64,000 nt of DNA. Source: Gillisia mitskevichiae. GTDB taxonomy: Bacteria; Bacteroidota; Bacteroidia; Flavobacteriales; Flavobacteriaceae. A program made the translations under genes and the position numbers. The DNA lies in NCBI RefSeq assembly GCF_003634585.1, contig NZ_RBLG01000001.1, forward strand, positions 1,215,766 to 1,279,765, read 5' to 3'. Below are positions 35,861 to 45,251 of this stretch, one piece after another (the stretch's first letter is position 1; each line of letters begins with the position of its first letter). Under the pieces are notes generated by a model. That model worked only from the letters and a program-made list of their open reading frames with translations, was not told where the DNA came from and made no database searches.

Positions 35861-36491
35861 TTTTAAGCTGCAGTAATCTAGATTGATTAATTAGATCTGC
35901 TAGATTATCTACTTTAAGTTTCTTTAAAAGTCTTGTTTTGTAGGTGCTTACTGTCTTTTCGTTGATGTCTAAGGCTTCAGCAATATCTTTATTCCTCTTT
36001 CCATTAGAAAGTAAATTAAGCACTTCCATTTCTCTAGTAGATAACTTTTTAAATTTGGCTATTAACCCATTTCCATTGGTAGCTCCAGAATTTATTTTGT
36101 CGGTAATGTTCTTATTCAAATAAATTCCTCCTCGGGCAACTTGTTGAATTGCATTGTATAAGCTTTCTGTAGATGCTGTTTTAGATAAATACCCAGATGC
36201 TCCAGCTTTTATAGCACTTAAGGCGTACATTTCTTCTGGATGACAACTAAAAACCAATATCCTAATTCTCGGGAATTCAGTTTTAATGGTACGTAGCGCC
36301 GTAATTCCATTAATCTCAGGAAGATCTATTTCTATAACCAGAACTTCGGGAGAATGATTTCTTAGAGATTTAGATAAGTCGTTACCGTTAGTAACATTCC
36401 CAATAACATTTAATTCATTTTGCTGAGAAAGTAAAGATTTAATTCCTTCGCTAGTAATCGGATGGTGATCTGCAATTAAGATTGTACTCAT
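35853..36491 (-). CDS. NarL/LuxR-type response regulator with non-canonical receiver
   Basis: The N-terminal receiver (~1-120) and C-terminal LuxR HTH (~145-205, LSTREMEVLNLLSNGKRNKDIAEALDINEKTVSTYKTRLLKKL) make a 212-aa NarL-type protein. At the phospho-acceptor position (four before the Pro of DLPEING) the residue is Glu54, and the acidic pair is Asp8-His9. Ser82 and Lys104 are kept. A Glu there may mimic the phosphorylated state. No histidine kinase is next to it. Its 3' end overlaps that of dnaG by eight bases. Confidence 0.85.
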   Translation of the reverse strand: MSTILIADHHPITSEGIKSLLSQQNELNVIGNVTNGNDLSKSLRNHSPEVLVIEIDLPEINGITALRTIKTEFPRIRILVFSCHPEEMYALSAIKAGASGYLSKTASTESLYNAIQQVARGGIYLNKNITDKINSGATNGNGLIAKFKKLSTREMEVLNLLSNGKRNKDIAEALDINEKTVSTYKTRLLKKLKVDNLADLINQSRLLQLKIT

Positions 36492-36616
36492 AAGATGTTG
36501 TTAGCACTAATATTAAAGCAGCAGGGTTTGCTTTTTAGTTTGATTAGGTATATTAGATAAAACTAATAGTTTAATCTTTTAATATTACAACACTCTTCAA
36601 ATACTCGATAAAAGGA

Positions 36617-37408
36617 TTAATTTTTAAGATTAAAGGGAATATTGCAAACAGGGATTGGATCCATTTTATGTTTATTTGCTTTATTTCTGCTTTTATAAAT
36701 CTCAAAAACTTCCTTTTCTCTTCCAGAATAATCTTCTGCGTTCATTCCTAACCGATCCCTCTCCATTGCCCATTCTAATTCATCATAACTCGCTCCAATC
36801 TGGTCTTCATCGCTTCTACTGTCCCCAAATAAACCATCGGTTGGTGCTGCATTTAAAATATCATCGCTAATATTTAAATATCTCCCAATTTCATAAACTT
36901 CACTTTTCATTAAATCTGCGATCGGACTAAGGTCAACTCCGCCGTCTCCATACTTGGTGTAAAATCCTACACCAAAATCTTCAACTTTATTTCCTGTTCC
37001 GGCTACCAAATATTTATGTAAACCCGCAAAATAATATAAAGTAGACATTCTTAATCTCGCTCTGGTATTAGCTAAGGATAGATCTATATTGGGATTTTCA
37101 TCTTCAAAAGGCACTACTTCTTTAAACTGCTCGAAAACAGATGTTAGATCTACCTCGAGATTAGTAACATTTGCAAAATGATTTTTTAAAAAAGTAATAT
37201 GATCTTTACCTCTACTCACCTGAGTTAGCGCCTGGTGGATCGGCATTTCTACGCACAACGTACGCAAACCTGTTTTAGCGCAAAGCGCAGAAGTTACAGC
37301 CGAGTCTATCCCTCCACTTATTCCGATAATAAAACCATTCATATTGGCTGCAGTAGCATATTCTTTTAACCAATCTACAATGTGATTTACTACCTTTTCA
37401 GTTTGCAT
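36617..37408 (-). CDS. nadE: NAD synthetase, ammonia-dependent
   Basis: It amidates deamido-NAD using ATP. The PP-loop SGGIDS lies at residues 31-36, and VAGTGNKVEDFGVGFYTKYGDGGVDLSPIADL is the family core. At 263 aa there is no N-terminal glutaminase domain, so free ammonia is the nitrogen donor. It is divergent from gldB, an arrangement I recall from other Flavobacteria. Confidence 0.93.
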   Translation of the reverse strand: MQTEKVVNHIVDWLKEYATAANMNGFIIGISGGIDSAVTSALCAKTGLRTLCVEMPIHQALTQVSRGKDHITFLKNHFANVTNLEVDLTSVFEQFKEVVPFEDENPNIDLSLANTRARLRMSTLYYFAGLHKYLVAGTGNKVEDFGVGFYTKYGDGGVDLSPIADLMKSEVYEIGRYLNISDDILNAAPTDGLFGDSRSDEDQIGASYDELEWAMERDRLGMNAEDYSGREKEVFEIYKSRNKANKHKMDPIPVCNIPFNLKN

Positions 37409-37412
37409 AATT

Positions 37413-37444
37413 TTGGGTGTTTAGAGTTCTAAGTAATACCTTTG
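37413..37444 (+). promoter_or_regulatory. Promoter of gldB
   Basis: TTG at 37413-37415, a 21-base spacer and TACCTTTG at 37437-37444 are a full match to the Bacteroidota consensus, leaving a ~65-base leader before gldB. Confidence 0.6.
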
Positions 37445-37513
37445 CAAACAAATTTAGCAAGTTTAAATTAGTATCAAAATCCGCCAGCGTTAAAGGCTTC
37501 ATAATTGTATTAG

Positions 37514-38473
37514 ATGTTTAGATTAATAAGTGTGTATTTTTTGGTTTTAATATTGGTTGCATGCAATTCGCAATCAAAAGATGAGAAGGAGATCGAGAAA
37601 ATATCTTTAGATCTAAAAGTGACTCGCTTCGATAAGGAGTTCGCACAAGTTACAGCAGCTAATTTAGCTCAATTAAAAGGGGAATATCCTTATTTGTTTC
37701 CTGAAAGATTCACAGATAGTATGTGGATTGCTAAGGCTAATGATACCATTCAGCAAGAATTAAATATAGAAGTAGAAAAAGCTTTTCCAGATTTTTCTTC
37801 AGAAGAAGATGGAATTTATGACCTTTTTCAGCATGCTAAATACTATTTCCCATCCTTTAAAGTGCCGCAAGTAATTACGATTACTTCTGATGTGGATTAT
37901 AGAAATAAAGTACTATTAACTCCAGATTTTTTATTCATTTCTTTAGATACTTATTTAGGGAGTGAACATCCATTTTATATGGGAATTCAGACGTATTTAA
38001 AAAAGAATTTTGAGAAGGATCAAATTCTTCCAGATATCGCCAATGAGATCGCAGAGGTTTATGTACCACAGCCAGATTCTAAAACCTTTCTTGCACATAT
38101 GTTATATTATGGCAAGATCCTTTATTTAAAAGATCGACTTTTATCGAATGTCGCAGATCACAACAAAATAGGTTATAGTGTAGAAGAACTGGATTGGGCT
38201 ATAGCCAATGAAGAAGAGGTATGGCGTTATTTTGTAGAGCGGGAAGTAATATTTAATACAGATTCCGACTTATACTCGAGATTCTTATATCCTGCACCAT
38301 TTTCTAAATTCTATCTCGAGTTAGACGCAGAGTCTCCCGCTAGATTAGGACAATTTATAGGATGGCAAATGATACGTCAATATATGGACAAAAATGAAGT
38401 GAGCATTCAGGAAATGCTTGCTGCAAATGCAGAAACAATTTTTAATAAAGCAAATTACAAACCAAAGAAATAA
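37514..38473 (+). CDS. gldB: Gliding motility lipoprotein GldB
   Basis: GldB is a lipoprotein needed for gliding and type IX secretion in Flavobacteria. The lipobox ends LVAC (Cys17). The rest, with VTRFDKEFAQV near the start and the FIGWQMIRQYMDKNE segment near the end, is characteristic. At 319 aa it has the usual length. It overlaps gldC by one base. Confidence 0.88.
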   Translation: MFRLISVYFLVLILVACNSQSKDEKEIEKISLDLKVTRFDKEFAQVTAANLAQLKGEYPYLFPERFTDSMWIAKANDTIQQELNIEVEKAFPDFSSEEDGIYDLFQHAKYYFPSFKVPQVITITSDVDYRNKVLLTPDFLFISLDTYLGSEHPFYMGIQTYLKKNFEKDQILPDIANEIAEVYVPQPDSKTFLAHMLYYGKILYLKDRLLSNVADHNKIGYSVEELDWAIANEEEVWRYFVEREVIFNTDSDLYSRFLYPAPFSKFYLELDAESPARLGQFIGWQMIRQYMDKNEVSIQEMLAANAETIFNKANYKPKK

Positions 38474-38808
38474 TGGCAGAATACAAAAAATCTGAGATCA
38501 ATATTGAAGTTGTATTAGATGAAAATAAAGTTCCAGAAGAACTATACTGGAGTGCAGACGATGGAGCAATTTATAAAGAGGAAGCTAAAGCCATGATGCT
38601 ATCTATGTGGGATGGGAAACAGCAGGAAACTTTACGAATAGATCTATGGACTAAGGATATGCCAGTAGATGAAATGAAGAAGTTTTTTCACCAAACCCTT
38701 GTTGCAATGAGCGATACTTTTAATAGAGCAACCCAAGATGAAAAAATGACGGCTACTATGAAAGATTTCTGCGATTATTTTGCTGAAAAATTAGAATTGA
38801 AAAAATAA
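38473..38808 (+). CDS. gldC: Gliding motility protein GldC
   Basis: The 111-aa soluble protein has the GldC pattern SEINIEVVLDENKVPEELYWSADDG and a C-terminal MKDFCDYFAEKLEL. In Flavobacteria gldC follows gldB, as here. It is reported to support gliding but not to be strictly required. Confidence 0.88.
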   Translation: MAEYKKSEINIEVVLDENKVPEELYWSADDGAIYKEEAKAMMLSMWDGKQQETLRIDLWTKDMPVDEMKKFFHQTLVAMSDTFNRATQDEKMTATMKDFCDYFAEKLELKK

Positions 38809-38860
38809 CTATTTGCTTAAATATCAATGCAATAGTTTTATAAGTTTTTAGTTTGGAAAC

Positions 38861-40189
38861 TTAAAATTTGAAACTAAATCCGGAATACATTCCGAAATAA
38901 TAAGGTTTGAAGTCTTTAGTTTCCTTAAAGGTGTTTAATTGATACTTAAAGATTGGTTCTAGATTAAAATGAAATTGGGGAGAGATCTTATAATTTAAAC
39001 CAAATCCAGCATTTGCTGTAAAACTAATCTCGTTAAGATTATTCGCTTTACCTAAATCGGTATTAGAGTTTTCTGAATTGATTGAAATTTCATTTTTATT
39101 TAAAAACAAGGTGCTGAATCCACCTATAAGATTTATCCCCAGCTTTTTATCTATAAGTAAATATTCAATTTCTGAAGGAACTTCAATAAAACCAAGATTC
39201 TGATTCACTTTTCCAGCAAAAGAGATCAAATTATTAGTTATGGGATTATTACTGTAGGTAGGGCTATTATTTAGATCTTGGCGACCAAGAGCGCGGGAAT
39301 TTATTAGGCTAGAATATTCTACATTTTGAGTGTTATTAACCAAATTGATCTGGCTAATTCCTGTTCTAAGTTTTACTTTTTGCGATATTTGATAGCCGAA
39401 ATTTACTCCATATGAGCTCGTAATTTCACTAGTTGCATTATTATTAGCAAATTGTTCATCTATTCCGCTGCCATCCCCTAGATTGTTAAAATATAGAGCC
39501 CCAGCTGTCGTGGTAACACTTAGGCGTTTGGAGATCGGTGTTTTAAAAGATTTTTCTACTTCATTTGTGTTGAAAAATGTTTCTTCAATATCATTTGCAC
39601 TAGCAATGGTGTTTTCTAATAGTAATATAGAATCATTAGCTACTATTTCTACTTCATTATGAATTATCTGAGATAATTCATAATCTGTACTTAGACTTTT
39701 CTCCTGTCTAGATACCATTTCCAAATTCTTTAATTCATTTTCTTTAGCATAATTAGAAACGATGCTTGTTTTAGCTTCATTTACTTGAGCATTCATTTCT
39801 GATATATTATTTGTTTGACTCTCTTTAGTTTTTAGAGATTCATTTTCCTGTTTATTTGATTGTACTACATCATTCTTTTGTTCTAGTATAGGTGCTAAAT
39901 CTAATATTTGAATTTTAGATTCATCTGAAGTATTATCAATGTTTATATTATTTCCAGGAGTGTTAGTTATTTTTTTATTTAAAATTGGAGACTGGTTATA
40001 ATTAAAAAGAAACACTATGATGGCTAAAGCAGCTGCAGTTCCTGCCATTAAATACCATATAGGAATAATTCTTTTTTTACTCTTTTTAAATGGAAGTTGG
40101 GCTGATATGTTATTCCAAATTTCTTCAGGCGGAGTTATTTCAGCTTGTTTGAATTTTTCATTGAAGATGTCATCTATATTTTTTTTCAT
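38861..40189 (-). CDS. Membrane-anchored protein with porin-like C-terminal domain, ECF partner
   Basis: The first ~40 residues are cytoplasmic (ITPPEEIWNNISAQLPFKKSKKR), one membrane helix follows at ~44-63, then a long Asn/Ser/Glu-rich linker, and a C-terminal domain from ~215 whose strands (GVNFGYQISQKVKLRTGIS, GLNYKISPQFHFNLEPIFKYQLN) look like an outer-membrane barrel. Its start overlaps the upstream ECF sigma stop by four bases. This fusion of an anti-sigma-like anchor and a barrel domain may let one protein span the envelope. Function inferred. Confidence 0.6.
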   Translation of the reverse strand: MKKNIDDIFNEKFKQAEITPPEEIWNNISAQLPFKKSKKRIIPIWYLMAGTAAALAIIVFLFNYNQSPILNKKITNTPGNNINIDNTSDESKIQILDLAPILEQKNDVVQSNKQENESLKTKESQTNNISEMNAQVNEAKTSIVSNYAKENELKNLEMVSRQEKSLSTDYELSQIIHNEVEIVANDSILLLENTIASANDIEETFFNTNEVEKSFKTPISKRLSVTTTAGALYFNNLGDGSGIDEQFANNNATSEITSSYGVNFGYQISQKVKLRTGISQINLVNNTQNVEYSSLINSRALGRQDLNNSPTYSNNPITNNLISFAGKVNQNLGFIEVPSEIEYLLIDKKLGINLIGGFSTLFLNKNEISINSENSNTDLGKANNLNEISFTANAGFGLNYKISPQFHFNLEPIFKYQLNTFKETKDFKPYYFGMYSGFSFKF

Positions 40190-40728
40190 AATCCTAGCTT
40201 CATTTTATCTAGTTTATAGGACTCTATATTTTCTTGTAATTTTTTACGTGCCCTAGCTAAATTAGATTTAGACGTACCTATCGAGATGTTTAATAATTTT
40301 GAAATTTCCTTGTGAGAATATCCATCCATAGCATAGAGGTTAAATACTAGCCGATATTGGTCAGGCAATTTCTGTATTAAATTCATTAAAAAATCAAAAG
40401 ATAATTCTTCGTCTTCAATCTCAATTTCTGCTTCTTCAAAATAGTCATCTTCAATTTTTGTGAAAACTGTTTTATTCTGATATTCCCTTAAAGCATTATT
40501 AATTATAACTCGCGTCATCCAACCTTCAAATGATCCTTTTTCAGTATATTTTGAGATATTCTGAAATATTTTAATAAAACCATCCTGCAGGCTATCCTTC
40601 GCCTGTTCATAGCTGCTAGAATATTTAAGGCACAAGACGAAAAACTTAGGAGAATATCTTCGATATAAAATTTCCTGAGCCTTTTTATCCTGTTGCTTAC
40701 ATTTTAGAATTAAGTTTTCAATGCTCAA
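40186..40728 (-). CDS. RNA polymerase sigma factor, ECF family (copy 2)
   Basis: The 180-aa sigma has region 2 (AQEILYRRYSPKFFVLCLKYSSSYEQAKDSLQDGFIKIF...FEGWMTRVIINNAL) and region 4 (LPDQYRLVFNLYAMDGYSHKEISKLLNISIGTSKSNLARARKKLQ). It is coupled to the membrane-anchored protein downstream. The two ECF sigmas in the window are similar over their full length but not adjacent. Confidence 0.9.
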   Translation of the reverse strand: MSIENLILKCKQQDKKAQEILYRRYSPKFFVLCLKYSSSYEQAKDSLQDGFIKIFQNISKYTEKGSFEGWMTRVIINNALREYQNKTVFTKIEDDYFEEAEIEIEDEELSFDFLMNLIQKLPDQYRLVFNLYAMDGYSHKEISKLLNISIGTSKSNLARARKKLQENIESYKLDKMKLGL

Positions 40729-40828
40729 AGACAGTAGATTTTAACCATTTTGTAATTTGAAATGCTTACTAAGAATGAGGATAGGGCTCAAGATTTTTTT
40801 TTGTTGTTATAGATTGAATTACAAGCTT

Positions 40829-41284
40829 TTATTTTCTATTTAAATATTTTAATCCAGGGCCATCACAAGCTTCCCAGGTGCTTTTCATTTCGTTTTTAGA
40901 GTTGAAATACAAATACTCTGTGGATCTATTTGAATAGCAATTGCCTATTAATACATTCTTCGAATTATGTAAAAATTCGATATAAATCACCACACCAGCC
41001 GTTTCATCTAATAATCCATCATTGGTAAACGTGTAAGTTCCTGAAACAGTACTTGTGCTATCTCCACGTACTCTGGTTTTTGTAAAGGTCTCATCTTCCT
41101 TTATAAGATATGTTTCCTGCCAATCCATATCCGATCCAGTAGTTTCTGAGCCTGCAAAACTACCAGTCATTTTAACGAGTTCCCATTCTCCTGTGTAATC
41201 AATTGTTTTAGCTGCATCATCAGCATCTTTCGTGCAAGAATAAAAAGAGGCAAGAATTACTAAAATTAATAGTGTCTTTTTCAT
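40829..41284 (-). CDS. Lipocalin-like lipoprotein
   Basis: The lipobox FYSC puts lipidation at Cys17. The 130-residue mature part reads TGEWELVKMTG...YLIKEDETFTKTRV...GTYTF, the pattern of the small lipocalin-like beta-barrel proteins common in Bacteroidota. It is one of three lipoprotein genes in a row on this strand. Ligand unknown. Confidence 0.62.
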   Translation of the reverse strand: MKKTLLILVILASFYSCTKDADDAAKTIDYTGEWELVKMTGSFAGSETTGSDMDWQETYLIKEDETFTKTRVRGDSTSTVSGTYTFTNDGLLDETAGVVIYIEFLHNSKNVLIGNCYSNRSTEYLYFNSKNEMKSTWEACDGPGLKYLNRK

Positions 41285-41322
41285 TTGTTAGTTTTATAAA
41301 AGAATATATAATATCAAATATT

Positions 41323-41892
41323 TTATTCTGAAAGGATGCTAATTAAGCTTATTGTATTATTATCTGCATGCTTAAAAATTCCTGAGACTTCATCTTCAGT
41401 TTGAAGTTTTTCTGATAAATTCTCACAAAGATCATTACAGTCAATTTCAATCTCATTCAGTATTTTATAATTTGAATCTAAATCACCAGTGATGAAGCTG
41501 GGCGGATCGCTGAGTTTTATAGATTTTAGTTTAATTTCAAAAGTAACCTCATTACTCACCTTTTCTTTCGAAATTACTTTTTTCAAGATATATTTTATAG
41601 AGCTCCCGTCTTGCAGGGGATTGCTAATTTTTTGTTTTTCAATAGAAAGCATATAGATAAATCCAGGTTCATAATTAAAGCCTTCAATATCAGAATAAAA
41701 ATTACTCCAGGTATCCGTTCCAATTTCGTTAGACTCTTGAGTTTGAAGTACTAATCTTGGTCCAAACCCAATAGCTGTTTGCTTATAATGATTAACTCTT
41801 AGATTAACTACCTCATGTGGATTTTCGTCTTTAGAACAACTTGTGGTTAACTGGAGAAATGCAACTAAAATTAATGCTATAAATTTCATCAT
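41323..41892 (-). CDS. DUF4377-containing lipoprotein
   Basis: The lipobox TTSC places lipidation at Cys19. The region ~28-110, VNHYKQTAIGFGPRLVLQ...W..FYSDIEGFNYEPGFIYML...NPLQDGSSIKYIL, fits DUF4377. A C-terminal extension of ~70 residues has no recognised domain. Function unknown. Confidence 0.6.
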   Translation of the reverse strand: MMKFIALILVAFLQLTTSCSKDENPHEVVNLRVNHYKQTAIGFGPRLVLQTQESNEIGTDTWSNFYSDIEGFNYEPGFIYMLSIEKQKISNPLQDGSSIKYILKKVISKEKVSNEVTFEIKLKSIKLSDPPSFITGDLDSNYKILNEIEIDCNDLCENLSEKLQTEDEVSGIFKHADNNTISLISILSE

Positions 41893-41905
41893 AATTAAAA
41901 AGATT

Positions 41906-42415
41906 TTAATCGACCTTATTTAGTTCAAAATCTGCACGACATGTATTATTGGAGCTACAACTTGGAAAATCGAAGAAAAGAGTTTTGATGCTGGTAAGCA
42001 ATTTGAATTTATAATTCATTGTTATATTTTGATCGGTCAACATCAAATTTTCTAAAGCCGTTAATTTATAGGAACTCGATGTAGCATCCTGTTCTGGTTC
42101 AAATCTATCTAAATTAAAGCTAAGCACATTTTCATTTTGGGAAAACGTACCCGTCTCCTTTTGCCTATATCCTATGATCTCACCGCTTTCAGAATTTGTT
42201 ACATATATTAACCATTCGAAGCTATTATCTCTGTTTAATTTGAGCACTTGTTTTGCTGAATAACTGTAAGTACTATCTAGATCAAATTGTTCGGCAGAAA
42301 TACTTTCAGCTTTTTCCCAAGACCCATAGATGTTCTCTATATTGGGGATAGCTTCATCATCATTAGAGCATGAGGCTAATAGGCAAATACTGAAGATTAG
42401 AAATAAGTTTCTCAT
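41906..42415 (-). CDS. Lipocalin-like lipoprotein
   Basis: The lipobox LASC puts lipidation at Cys16. The mature part begins IYGSWEKAESI and continues in strands such as LKLNRDNSFEWLIYV and ETGTFSQNENVLSFNL, as in lipocalin-like domain proteins. It is 13 bases from the DUF4377 gene and probably cotranscribed. Confidence 0.6.
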   Translation of the reverse strand: MRNLFLIFSICLLASCSNDDEAIPNIENIYGSWEKAESISAEQFDLDSTYSYSAKQVLKLNRDNSFEWLIYVTNSESGEIIGYRQKETGTFSQNENVLSFNLDRFEPEQDATSSSYKLTALENLMLTDQNITMNYKFKLLTSIKTLFFDFPSCSSNNTCRADFELNKVD

Positions 42416-42575
42416 TGTTCAAAAATTAAATTTCACACCTTTTTAAGGATACTATATATGTAGATGACCTTAGAATATTAAAAAGGTTGCGTGGCTAGTT
42501 TAATAAAATGTAAAAAGAGTTGTTTTTAAGATGAAATTCATTGTTCAATTGGGATCACCAAATAAAGTAAGAGAA

Positions 42576-42612
42576 TAAAAAAAGCCCCTGCTAAATTAAT
42601 AGTAGGGGCTTC
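42576..42612 (-). terminator. Terminator of rho
   Basis: AAGCCCCTGCTA and TAGTAGGGGCTT form a 12-bp stem (one G-U). On the minus strand it is followed by a T run (seven A on the plus strand) and ends ~20 bases after the rho stop. Confidence 0.8.
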
Positions 42613-42632
42613 CTTATTATTTAGAGGATCAT

Positions 42633-44384
42633 CTATCCATTCATAGAGATCAAAAATTCTTCATTGTTTTTCGTTTTCTTGAAACGCTCGTTTATAAATT
42701 CCATAGCTTCAACAGGATTCATGTCTGCAAGATACTTTCTCATTACCCACATACGCTGTAAGGTAGTTTCATCAAGAAGTAAGTCGTCACGACGTGTGCT
42801 GGAAGAAGTAAGATCTATAGCAGGGAAAATTCTTCTGTTTGCGATCTTTCTATCTAGTTGTAATTCCATGTTTCCAGTTCCTTTGAATTCTTCAAAAATA
42901 ACTTCATCCATTTTAGAACCAGTATCTGTCAAAGCCGTAGCGATAATAGAAAGCGAACCGCCATTTTCAATATTTCTGGCAGCACCAAAGAAACGTTTTG
43001 GTTTATGTAAAGCATTTGCATCTACACCACCACTTAATACTTTACCACTGGCAGGTTGAACAGTGTTATAAGCTCTGGCTAAACGCGTGATAGAATCTAA
43101 TAAGATCACTACATCGTGACCACATTCTACCATTCTCTTCGCTTTTTCCAAAACGATGTTGGCAACTCTTACATGTTCGTGAGCTTCTCTATCGAAAGTT
43201 GAAGCCACAACTTCACCTTTAACATTACGTTGCATATCTGTAACTTCTTCTGGACGTTCGTCTATAAGAAGGATTATCTGATAAACTTCAGGATGATTGG
43301 CTGCAATTGCATTTGCAATATCCTTAAGCAACATTGTTTTACCTGTTTTAGGCTGAGAAACGATCATTCCACGTTGTCCTTTTCCAATAGGAGAGAACAA
43401 GTCCATGATTCGCGTAGAAACAGTACTCTGTCTGTCTGCAATGTTGAATTTTTCTTTTGGAAATAAAGGAGTTAAATGTTCAAAAGAAATACGGTCACGA
43501 ACCACTTGTGGATCTAACCCATTAATTTTGCTGATCTTTATAAGTGGAAAATATTTTTCTCCTTCTTTTGGAGGTCTAATTTGTCCTAAAACTGTATCCC
43601 CGGTTTTCAATCCGAATAATCTAATTTGAGATTGAGATACATATATATCGTCTGGAGAAGAAAGATAATTATAATCTGATGATCTTAGAAAACCGTAATT
43701 GTCCTGCATAATATCCAGAACTCCTTCACTTTCTATAATGGCATCAAATTCATAATCTGGCTCTCTATATCTATTTCTGCTATCTCGATTTCCGTTATTC
43801 TTAGAACTTCCGGAGTTATTTCCATCTGCTCTATTTCCATCAGATCTATTACCTCTATTATCCTTGGAATCTTTTCTTGGTTCTCGAGGAGCTCTGGTAT
43901 TATCTCTACTAGAATTGTCTCTAGAGGTGTTTTGTTTATCATCCTTTTTCACAGGCTGATTTTTATGAACTGGACGCTTTGGAGCATCATTAGATCTTTC
44001 TGGTCTAGGTTTTCTTTCTGAAGTTCTATCCTGGGAAGTTTCTTTAGAATCGGTTTTAACGTCATCAGTCTTATCTGGAGTATCTGAAGTCTTTGCTGCA
44101 GGTTCCTTCTTGCGAGGATTCGGATTTACCTTTTTAGCTGGTTTGCTTTCTGTTCTTGGCTTTGCAGGACTTCTACTTTCCGTACTAGCTGTGCTTTCGG
44201 GTTTAGCTGGGCTTTCATCTTTCAATACCTCTTTCACTTTATTTGGGTTTGCAGCTTGATAATCTAAGATCTGGTAAACCAAATCTAGCTTTTTAACCGT
44301 TTTATATTTAGGGACATTTAATGATTTGGCTATATCCTGAAGCTCAGGAAGCTTCTTAGCTTTTAAATCTGAAATTTCAAACAT
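42633..44384 (-). CDS. rho: Transcription termination factor Rho with long low-complexity N-terminal insertion
   Basis: The Rho_N helix bundle (1-45, [19 protein letters not shown]) is followed by ~165 residues rich in Lys, Pro, Arg, Asn, Ser and Asp, then the cold-shock RNA-binding domain, Walker A in SQPKTGKT, Walker [17 protein letters not shown] and the C-terminal [13 protein letters not shown]. Total 583 aa against ~420 for E. coli Rho; the extra comes from the disordered insertion, which is typical of many Bacteroidota Rho proteins and may bind RNA. Confidence 0.94.
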   Translation of the reverse strand: MFEISDLKAKKLPELQDIAKSLNVPKYKTVKKLDLVYQILDYQAANPNKVKEVLKDESPAKPESTASTESRSPAKPRTESKPAKKVNPNPRKKEPAAKTSDTPDKTDDVKTDSKETSQDRTSERKPRPERSNDAPKRPVHKNQPVKKDDKQNTSRDNSSRDNTRAPREPRKDSKDNRGNRSDGNRADGNNSGSSKNNGNRDSRNRYREPDYEFDAIIESEGVLDIMQDNYGFLRSSDYNYLSSPDDIYVSQSQIRLFGLKTGDTVLGQIRPPKEGEKYFPLIKISKINGLDPQVVRDRISFEHLTPLFPKEKFNIADRQSTVSTRIMDLFSPIGKGQRGMIVSQPKTGKTMLLKDIANAIAANHPEVYQIILLIDERPEEVTDMQRNVKGEVVASTFDREAHEHVRVANIVLEKAKRMVECGHDVVILLDSITRLARAYNTVQPASGKVLSGGVDANALHKPKRFFGAARNIENGGSLSIIATALTDTGSKMDEVIFEEFKGTGNMELQLDRKIANRRIFPAIDLTSSSTRRDDLLLDETTLQRMWVMRKYLADMNPVEAMEFINERFKKTKNNEEFLISMNG

Positions 44385-44571
44385 GAATAAGATTGTGTTT
44401 GTTTATTGTAAACTTCTCGAGGAAGAATCGAAAAAAATTTTTGGAGACTTAAGTAACCTATTTTGAATTGATTACATATTCTTACTGCAATAATACAACT
44501 TTATTTTAAATTTTTGAATACGGTATCTAAAAAGAAACACTTATTTTTGCTGACTAAACAGAAGATTTACC

Positions 44572-44982
44572 ATGTTACAACGCATTCAAACTATTTATTT
44601 ATTTCTTGCTGCTTTAATAAGTGGTGTTTTAATATTTTTTGTTTCTTTGTGGAGCAATGAAGCAGGGGAATCTGTTTTTGTTGAAGAAGTTTTAATAGCT
44701 TTGGGTCTATTCTTAGGCTCTGCGGTTCTTTCTTTTATTAGCATATTTTTATTTAAAAACAGAAAGCTTCAATTTGTATTGGGGCGCGTCAATATATTAT
44801 TAAACTTTTTTTTGCTAGGAGTTTTTGTTTATTGGTCTCTAACTGTACCTGGAGAGATGGAAATCTCGGAGAAGGGTATTGGGATGTTTATTCCTGTTCT
44901 TTCTATCGTTTTTTTAGTTTTGGCCAATAAGGCTATAAAAAAGGATGAGGATCTCGTAAAATCTGTAGACCGGTTACGATAA
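44572..44982 (+). CDS. DUF4293 membrane protein
   Basis: The 136-aa protein starts MLQRIQTIYLFLAALI and has four hydrophobic segments, as in DUF4293, a family restricted to Bacteroidota. It is divergent from rho, an arrangement I recall from other genomes of the phylum. TATTTTTG 22 bases before the ATG is a good -7 box. Function unknown. Confidence 0.78.
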   Translation: MLQRIQTIYLFLAALISGVLIFFVSLWSNEAGESVFVEEVLIALGLFLGSAVLSFISIFLFKNRKLQFVLGRVNILLNFFLLGVFVYWSLTVPGEMEISEKGIGMFIPVLSIVFLVLANKAIKKDEDLVKSVDRLR

Positions 44983-45013
44983 AACCTATTATCTTAGTGT
45001 TATTAGTGCGTAG

Positions 45014-45045
45014 AAAACCCGAAGTGAAAGCTTCGGGTTTTTTTA
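45014..45045 (+). terminator. Terminator after DUF4293 gene
   Basis: The 11-bp stem AAAACCCGAAG / CTTCGGGTTTT with a 6-base loop is followed by T. Confidence 0.85.
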
Positions 45046-45097
45046 TACCTTAAAATTATATGTGTTTCTGCTTTTATCTATCAAAAATTAAACCCCT

Positions 45098-45181
45098 CGT
45101 CACCCTGAACTTGTTTAAGGGTCTTCTTCTTACCTATTGGGATGCTGAAACAATTCCGATAGCTATCGGGACAGCATGACG
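45098..45181. repeat. Nested palindromic intergenic repeat element
   Basis: The segment is bounded by CGTCA and TGACG, contains ATGCTG ... CAGCAT as an inner inverted repeat and CCGATAGCTATCGG as a 14-bp palindromic core. Words such as CACCCTGAACTTG resemble intergenic repeats I recall from Flavobacteria. The core resembles the hairpin near 8.5 kb. Confidence 0.55.
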
Positions 45182-45251
45182 AAAAAAGGAATATTTCTAG
45201 TTGTAATTTTCAACTATTTTCAAATTGAATAATCTATCAATTCAAACCCAT

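Noticed and set aside
42664..43059. 131-aa plus-strand ORF opposite rho
   Set aside because: It runs through the most conserved part of rho on the opposite strand, with composition typical of a shadow frame.
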